DNA of 64,000 nucleotides from Laetiporus sulphureus 93-53 (lineage: Eukaryota > Basidiomycota > Agaricomycetes > Polyporales > Laetiporaceae), in the NCBI RefSeq assembly GCF_001632365.1, contig NW_024468542.1, forward strand, positions 344,627-408,626. Direction: 5' to 3'. Made by a program: the position numbers and the translations under genes. This document shows, piece after piece, positions 57,612-64,000 of this stretch. Below the pieces are notes generated by a model, which saw nothing but the letters and a program-made list of their open reading frames with translations, was not told the origin of the DNA and made no database searches. Every line of letters begins with the position of its first letter. The stretch's first letter is position 1.

Positions 57612-57635
57612 GGGCGCTAACGCGTCTGTGGCGAT
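57612..57635 (-). promoter_or_regulatory. array-family upstream element (zeta-2)
   Basis: GGGCGCTAACGCGTCTGTGG followed by CGATTGAACC, about 230 bases before the ATG. Best example of the consensus. Confidence 0.6.
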
Positions 57636-57837
57636 TGAACCACCGTTCATGCACGGGCACATGGGAGACGCGCCCCGTTGTCATGCAAGGGTCTGACAAA
57701 AAAACGATCTGTTTCAAGCAAACACAATAACGATTCGTCTACATAAACGCAGGACAATGTAGATGAAAATGACTGTTCGATGCACATTCTGCTTCGAGCC
57801 CTTCGCCCTGGACTCCCGCTCTAGTCGTTACCTCTCC

Positions 57838-58974
57838 TCACAAGCAGCGCGATAAAATTGCCTCCCTTTCCTTCTTCCGCTCCTCCAATGCCTTTTTGGA
57901 CTGTTCGCGGGAATGATGTACGCGTTTCGTCATATCCTTCAGGGCCTCGAGACAGGCAGCAAGCTCCTCAGCATCATCTTCGTAGTCATCTCTGATGGAG
58001 GACGCGAAAGTGTCTGATGTGGACGCCATGGTCGAGCATGGTGAATCGCAGCTTGGGTCGAGAACTGCATTATAAGTGCGGAGGATATTCTCGAGCCTCT
58101 CCAGCCTTTGGCAAATGTCCGCGATCATCAGCTTCGTCCAAGTCCTCCGAGTCTCCTTCGGAAGAGTCGATAGCAGGTGGTACTCTTCGACGTCCTCCTC
58201 CATAATGCTGGGAGCGAGTTCGGCGCGGCACAAAGTAGGCGAAGAGGCGTCTGAGTCTGAGCTCTCCGTTGTGTTCACTATTCGCAGCTCATGCTGAACG
58301 GGGGCAGCAGGGCTTTCATCGGAATAGTTTGCGGAAGAATATAGGTGCTGTGAACGCAGACTGGTCATTATCAACCCGAGGTCCACGATGCACGGCTAAC
58401 TGACCCATAGACTGAAGCTCTCCGTCTTACCGCTGCGGCATGACTGTTGGCCGTTGGTCGAATCCGTGGTCTTGTCTGCCGGGCATCCGCTTTCACCATT
58501 GACTTGCATCTCATGTATCTTCTCAATGGGAGGAAGAATGGGAGCAGCGAGATTACCATTGACCTATCGGCATGTCAGTCATGGTGTATAGTCGAAAGTT
58601 GGAGTGTGACTGACCAAGTTGTAGGATGCCACGGAGTCAAGAGAGTCTTCAACATCTCCTGCCCAGGACGATGCATCACCGTGGTGTTTGTCTAAGTACA
58701 GGAGATCCAAGTACTGAGCCGGTCAAAGGAAATGTAGATGGATACATTGCTCTGGTAAGCACAGTTATCATTACAAAGATGGCATCGGCTGACTTACGGA
58801 TTCCTTGTCCTTCTTTGTATTGATAATTGTGCTAGTGAAAGCGGCCGTCTCGAAGTCGCCTTGATGGCCAGTGCCGTGGCCCGGTAGGTTGGGGTGGGGT
58901 TTCACTATCATAATTATGAAAGGAACCTTGCGCTTGAAGGCCGCTCGAGCCCGCTTCACGAAGCCTAGGATCAT
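57838..58974 (-). CDS. array-family member theta
   Basis: Exon 1 58974-58798 (59 aa): MILGFVKRARAAFKRKVPFI, IMIVKPHPNLPGHGTGHQGD, ending NTKKDKES before GTAAGTCAGCC. Exon 2 58713-58615 (33 aa): DKHHGDASSWAGDVEDSLDS. Exon 3 from 58563: VNGNLAAPILPPIEKIHEMQ, the proline motif. Exon 4 (about 58395-57838): SSANYSDESPAAPVQHELRI, SDSDASSPTLCRAELAPSIM, EYHLLSTLPKETRRTWTK, CQRLERLENILRTYNAV, and a C-terminal helix ALKDMTKRVHHSREQSKKAL, EERKKEREA. The exon 3/4 joint is not resolved: the obvious GTAAG...TTAG gap is only 35 bases and does not keep phase. The charged C-terminal helices suggest coiled-coil pairing. Confidence 0.6.
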
Positions 58975-59181
58975 CTTGTGGTGGCCAGTCGCGAGTGTGG
59001 CGCTCTTATAGTGTCGATGAACTTGTTAATGGCGAGGTAGATATGCTGTTACGGACGCGTCTCAGACAAACGTAGATCAATGGCCAAAGAAAGACAAGCT
59101 GGACACTGTTCCTCTCGTGTGTTGTGGTTGAGAGCAAGTGGGGGTGGAGTGGCAGCGGACGTCGGAGTTGCCTCTATATTT

Positions 59182-59196
59182 GGGCGCTTATATAGT
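59182..59196 (-). promoter_or_regulatory. array-family upstream element (theta)
   Basis: GGGCGCTTATATAGTGGTCG, about 215 bases before the ATG. Confidence 0.5.
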
Positions 59197-59525
59197 GGTC
59201 GCCGGCCAGATGCCACTGTCCAATTGGGGAAGTAGCCTTCGGTGCGAGTCGGTTAGAGCCTCTCAAAATGAAGAGAATTTCCGAAAAAAGCAGACAATGG
59301 CCAGAATGGTAGCACGCAAAGCTGCTGCTCTGTCGCTCCTTCGTCCAATACTCATATCCACAGGTGCAACTATAACGGTACTGCAATCCATTTCATCTCG
59401 TGCTTTGGCTTGTCGTTGTTCTTATATCGGCTGTACCTGCGATCACTTTTCGGCGAGCTAGTAAGGTAGCTCGCTGCAGAGTCGTTGACTTAAAAAGCAC
59501 CTTAATGGTGGTGAGCAAGCGGACC

Positions 59526-59549
59526 CACGCGGGCGCTGACACGTCTGTG
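59526..59549 (-). promoter_or_regulatory. orphan upstream element
   Basis: CGGGCGCTGACACGTCTGTG with GCGGTTGAACCACC, as in zeta-2, but no start codon or exon 1 follows at the usual distance. Probably left behind by a lost zeta copy. Confidence 0.5.
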
Positions 59550-59728
59550 GCGGTTGAACCACCGTTCAGCCACTGGCACATGGAAGACGCGTCCCATTGT
59601 CGTGACAAAAAGCCATCTGGCTCAAGTAAACACAATAACAATCAGTCTTTATAAACGCATGACAATGTAGATCAAAATAACCGTTCGATGCAAATTCCGC
59701 TTCGAGCCCTCCGCCTTAAACTTCCGCT

Positions 59729-60240
59729 CTAATCGTTTCCTCCCTTCACAGGCAGCCGATAAACTGCCTTTCTTTCCTTCTTCCTCTCCTCCAGCACCCT
59801 TTTGGATTGCTCGCAAGACTGATGTACATGTTTCGTCATATCCTTCAGTGCCTCGATACAGGTAGCAAGCTCCTCGGCATCATTTTCGCAGCCAACTCGG
59901 CGCGAGAGGCCGGACGTGGTACCAGAAAATAAAATGCCAAGATTCCTCACATAGACGAGGTGGCCGAGGATGACGAGCCGCAGTCTGGTCCGAGAATCGC
60001 ATTGCGTGAAGAGGATGTTCTCGAACCTCTCCAGCTTTTGACGGATATCGGCGATCATTAGCTTCATCCAAGGGCTCCAGGCTTCTTTCGGAAGAGTCGC
60101 TGACAAGCGATACTCCTCAATGTCCTCTTCCATAGCGTGGTAGGAAGCTCGGTGCATCAGAAAGTAGGGGAAGAGGCATCCGAGTTTGAGCTTCTGGTGG
60201 CGTCCATTGCATCCTTTACCCGCAGCTCATGCTGAGCGGG
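59729..60240 (-). pseudogene. theta last-exon fragment 2
   Basis: AQHELRVKDAMDATRSSNSD, SDASSPTF then, after a break at about 60157, AMEEDIEEYRLSATLPKEAW, KLMIADIRQKLERFENILFT, ELATCIEALKDMTKHVHQSC, EERKKERKAV. This is theta exon 4 in two frames with an internal stop; exons 1-3 are absent. Orphan exon like the one at 51.6-52.5 kb. Confidence 0.55.
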
Positions 60241-61318
60241 CATAGCACGGAAATGAAACAACTGAACAGGCCGATGATGCTGTCCCCGCAATAATAGTGG
60301 AGGCATGATGGTTGCGTGCCCGTGAATCGACGAGCCCATAGCGTGGCGCTCATACATGGCTGCCGTATTCGAGTAGTTGCCGATCCAGGCGGGCAAGACA
60401 CAACGGCTTACAGTAGCCTCCTTCGTAAACGGGTCGTCGGTGAGCAGCATCTCGTCGTCTGGCCTACCAGCGATAACGGGAACTCGTGGTGAAACCAGGA
60501 GGGCGATGCTGCGGCCACAGCAGAAAGCGACGAGGCAGGTGAGTCGGATGCTCCCGGGAGCGGCCCTTCAAGACTCTTGGGAAATACCATGCTGAGCGTG
60601 TGGCTCATCTCAAGCAGCGCGAGGAGTGAGACAAGGTGTTCCGTCTCCTCAAGGAGGCCGAAGGGGAGGCCGCGGTGGGGATGGCCGCCTTGAACCGCGT
60701 GAGCTTTGCCATCTGGGATAGGCGGACAGAGGCATGGAAGGCGTGGAGGAAGGAGGAAGGAGGAAGGAGGAGGCGGCTAAGATGCCGCAGATGTCGCCAC
60801 GCCTGCTGCTGCTAAGGCAGGAGTCGGATGATCATGTTGAGAGTGAAGTCGTCAAGTGTCGCTATGAAGAGGATGGCCGTTGATTCTGAGCAGCCGTTGA
60901 AGGTCCGGAGGAGCGGGCCCTTGACGTCGACCGCGAGGCGTCCTATAGAACATCGCACTCAACTATGTTATCTCACCAGCAAGTATTAGATCGCTCACAA
61001 TGTAAATATAAGCGCCTGGCCTGTTACCGAGATCTTCGAGGCGGTGGCATCCACGCGCGAGTGTGACCACCGCCACAGACGCGTTGGTCGTTGATCGTTG
61101 GTGTCCGCCACAACGTGTTCGACTCGCGTTATTTGGTTCCAGTGGCACTTCAACTTCCGACTCGAATATAAAGGCGGTCGTATCCCGGCTCTTCTGCTTA
61201 CTCTTAATCAGCTCCGCCGCTCTTTTGCACCGCGCAGACTTTTGACTATAGAGTCTTCGTTTTTTGCCTCTGTTACTTAGGCCCTCCCCTGTCACTCAAT
61301 TGCGCATACAACTGAGCC
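60241..61318. other. epsilon-2 upstream region, duplicated; G/A-rich repeat
   Basis: 60450-60960 pairs with 27470-27960. Plus-strand frame pieces include VFRLLKEAEGEAAVGMAALN and SFAIWDRRTEAWKAWRKEE, preceded by VAHLKQREE and a stop; they may be the tail exon of a lost family member (epsilon has MAAVAHLKEAS). A GGAAGGA run lies near 60750-60775. The upstream element (GACCACCGCCACAGACGCGT) is near 61064-61083, with ATATAAGCGCC near 61006. Confidence 0.45.
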
Positions 61319-62336
61319 ATGGCCACTTATCCTATGGAGTGCGACGATAACACCACGTTGGTGAACCCGGAAATCGATCACCGCAGGGTCGTGGCATCCC
61401 CAACCCAGTGGAGCGACGAGTCGGACTCGTGGTTCGATGATGAGCAAGGATTCGATGCAGAGACCTTTGCAAGTGCACAACACGAAACGTTCACGGACAG
61501 CGACTCGGTACGTCAGCTCGCCAATCAATGTCCGTTTCATCCTGTGCACTCACCAATACATAATACAGGATTCCGACAACACGGACTACTGTCGCCTGTG
61601 GAGGCGCATTAGCCCCACTCCGCCTGCCAACCTCGAACAACGGATTTTGGACTGGAAGAGCCGGACTGATGAGGAAGGGAATTATGTGAGCAGGTGCCTT
61701 GTGGTAAGTTTCTGTAGTGGGCACGCACTCTCAATGATTCTGATGATTCATGTCCTGTTAGACGAGCTGTACAAGGGTCTTCATGGACAGGTCCGGCAAC
61801 CCCATGATGTACATGGACGGTTCGCATACTGTCCGGCTTATGATGCCCACGCCGATCCCGCCGCCAGAGTCATCCCATGCCTTACGGAAGGGACTGTGGG
61901 ACTGTCATGTAGTGGATGGCCAAGTGGTTATCACACAGCACACTTCAGAGGAAGCAGGATCCCTGGGGCCTAAATATGTTGATGCGGAAAGTCTATCTAG
62001 AGTTTCTCGCATGAAGGCGTCCGACAGCAAAAGGGTGAGGCGGGTTCCTGTCGGACCAAGGCCTATGAGGAGGCAATCCACTTTGGTGAGTCTTACATGC
62101 TGTTTTGGACGTCCTGGCAATTACTTACCGCATGCTTTAACTCTTCTCTGCTCATGTCACCGATCGTGACCCAGGGTATGTGCTCCAAAACCTCTGCTAC
62201 ACAGGAAGAATACAGCATGGCCGCCGTGGCTCACCTGAAGGAAGCATCGGAGTCTATGTGCAACAGTGCTGCCGATCCCATCCTATGGTGCTCTGAACGT
62301 CAAGCGCTACCGCCGGCTGTCATGCAGTGGTGGTGA
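61319..62336 (+). CDS. array-family member epsilon-2
   Basis: Plus-strand twin of epsilon-1. Exon 1 61319-61507 (63 aa): MATYPMECDDNTTLVNPEID, ESDSWFDDEQGFDAETFASA, ending TFTDSDS before GTACGTCAGC. Exon 2 from 61569: DSDNTDYCRLWRRISPTPPA, LDWKSRTDEEGNYVSR. Exon 3 (about 61790-62085): MYMDGSHTVRLMMPTPIPPP, LRKGLWDCHVVDGQVVITQ, SDSKRVRRVPVGPRPMRRQS. Exon 4 62175-62336 (53 aa): MAAVAHLKEASESMCNSAAD, with an indel that changes the last about 30 residues relative to epsilon-1. The exon 2/3 joint has the same weak donor as epsilon-1. The first ATG is intact here. Looks translatable. Confidence 0.6.
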
Positions 62337-64000
62337 GTATAAGGCATCTGAGTAGAGGTCATTCGAGTTAGATGAAATAGTGATCTATTGTATTCTCCAC
62401 GATAGAATCTCGTCTTGTTTGTGCGGGATGGTTGTACGTTCATCATCGTCATACGCGAATCAATCCCGCAGATCAGAGTCTTCAGCATCGCTTGCATGAT
62501 TCCGACAGCTTCAGCTGCACTGATGAAGATGAAGTGTATGCGGTAAATCTGAGACAATCGATGAAGTAGCAGCGAAGACAGATCTAGACAAACAAGTCGC
62601 ACCTCTGAGCGGCGTGCGCACCGTAGTAGCTATAGCAGGACCCCGAAAATAGTCACCAACGTTTTGAGTCGATCCTTGGATCGTTTTGGAGTAATTTTGG
62701 AATAAAACGTGCACAATTTTGCGCTCTTTTGATCATTGTCAAAACTTGATGCTCAGAAAGCATCCGACATGGCCACTGGCCTGTGCAATGTGACTATCCT
62801 CTATTCAGTCCCCCCGATCCAACTCTTTCTGTAAAACACTCTAGCTGTGATAGATCCCGCGCCCTCAAGTCAGTCATACATTGGTGACCACAAGTACTCA
62901 CGCTTTGAGCCTCCGATTGGCTCGTTAAAACAATGTCCTAAGCCGTCTGGCGATTTACATGCGGCGACGTAGATTGACGGGCTAATTTTGGGTGCTCATG
63001 GTGTCAGATCTGCGAGTATTTGAAAGATAGGTCCCCCCCACCAGCCAGTTGTGACCGTCTAATCGCGAAAGTTCGTGACAAATGTTGGCACCATCCCCAA
63101 AACCAGCTGCCGGATAGCCCGATCGGAAAGTTTTAAGTTCGTCATAAGTTCATAAGCCGTATGATCATCACAACGTTCAATTCGTTCTATCTCGTCGCTG
63201 CAGCATCGGGATATCTTACAAGCATACATGGCAGCCACAGTGAAAACTAATGGGTCAAGAATCGCTTCCTCGAGCCAAACGTCAATGGAGTCGCAATTAT
63301 CGGCTTGCGGGGAGGCTCAAGCAGAGAAGGTAGAACTCATCGACACATTCAAGCTGATCATAAGCGATCACCCCAGACATGGGGCCATTTTTCTGCATGT
63401 AAAATGGAAAGAAAATGTGAATTAGTATTATAAAAATTGGGTATCTATTTGTCAAACCGGCAGATTGCTTTACACATTGGGCATTTGTAAATGATAATGG
63501 GATTATAAAATATGCTTAACCATATCGTAAGGGCAAATCTTATGTCTATTTCATGAATTTAACACAAGGATTTACACACACTACAATTAATGTCACAGAT
63601 TTTGGATATATGATGGGCAACCACACTTTTGCATACTTTGTCTTTTAGAAGGCACTTTGGAACTTATTATCACACAGGATATGCATAGATGGCAGATTAT
63701 GACTCATTATTTGCGCTCGTGACAAAGTACAGACGACTAACTACTGTCTCTTTAAGACATAGATCAGGTCATTATACGACACCGTGATCTCCACCGGCTG
63801 CAGACACGGCTTTTTCTTAGACCTCCAACGAGGCAGCTTCGCTTGAGGCGGCCGTAACACCCATGGCCCCTCGCCACCTGATACTACAAATGCCACTGTA
63901 CCGGTATGTTCACCTGCGATGACCAGGGCATCATTGTTGATTTTGGGAGGGCATGTCTCGAACGACGTCGCAGGAAGTGTGTATCTTCGATAAAGCCCAC
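62337..64000. other. 3' flank and A/T-rich stretch, no supported gene
   Basis: 62337-62560 is duplicated epsilon flank. 62630-63230 has no gene. 63410-63720 is clearly A/T-richer than the rest and may be a mobile-element remnant; a short frame at 63228-63425 (MAATVKTNGSRIASSS) runs into it but has no recognisable domain. Confidence 0.4.

Noticed and set aside
60720..60780. GGAAGGA run as a functional repeat or coding Arg/Glu tract
   Set aside because: Short simple-sequence tract; the twin region near 27730-27760 lacks most of it, so it is probably slippage.
60400..60780. Transposase or retroelement coding region
   Set aside because: No reverse transcriptase, integrase or DDE motif seen here or elsewhere in the window; the frame pieces resemble an epsilon-type tail exon more.
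5395..62336. Introner elements (mobile introns) as explanation for the similar introns
   Set aside because: The similar introns all sit at the same position of the same gene plan, so shared descent by gene duplication is simpler. I saw no copy of this intron in the DUF6534, GMC or DAD4 genes.

Overview
The window is fungal nuclear DNA, most likely from a mushroom-forming basidiomycete (Agaricomycetes). Coding sequence is broken into many short exons by 45-80 bp GT-AG introns with CTNAY branch sites. The left edge carries two gene types expanded in these fungi, a DUF6534 membrane protein and a GMC oxidoreductase. No bacterial operons, CRISPR arrays or rRNA are visible, and I could not support a tRNA. 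I had no database access; all families named here are recognised from sequence motifs alone.

Layout. 1-4.5 kb: the 3' part of a DUF6534 gene, then a GMC oxidoreductase with one non-functional-looking splice donor. 17.1-17.4 kb: a complete two-exon gene for the 72-residue DASH kinetochore subunit Dad4, the only housekeeping gene I recognise. Almost everything else from 5.4 to 62.3 kb belongs to one unrecognised, highly divergent gene family: about 21 gene-sized members plus about six fragments, mostly on the minus strand.

The array family. I joined ORFs by hand across GT-AG introns. The best models share one plan. Exon 1 codes for about 47-68 residues, often with a basic or hydrophobic N-terminus (for example KKLPYVLLIIQPRPEL) and often a T/Q/D-rich end just before the intron. 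Exon 2 is short (29-51 residues), acidic or Trp-rich. Exon 3 is about 55-62 residues around a proline motif such as VELKMPRPMPPRE, VQIYPPPIELMRRLP or LSPPIEDPQEM. Exon 4 (sometimes 4+5) is a longer tail, often with a basic cluster such as RPTKRIRT. Nearly all introns are phase 0. Protein identity between subgroups is very low, yet intron 1 (GTRAGTYAGCC ... TTCTGTGYRCTYACC) and an upstream element (GGGCGCTWAYRCGTCTGTGG on the opposite strand, about 175-310 bp before the start codon) are conserved. I label subgroups alpha, beta, gamma, delta, epsilon, zeta, eta and theta.

History. 4.6-16.5 kb contains three copies of an alpha/beta segment. 46.5-60 kb contains two tandem copies of a delta-eta-zeta-theta block. 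Delta also occurs at 25-26.5 kb, and epsilon is duplicated at 28-29 and 61-62 kb on the plus strand. Some copies look intact (zeta-1 and zeta-2 are both 298 aa by my models); others carry frameshifts, lost splice sites or are reduced to single exons. The pattern is birth-and-death evolution of a fast-diversifying family. Its function is unknown; secreted effector, self/non-self recognition and nuclear roles are all only hypotheses.
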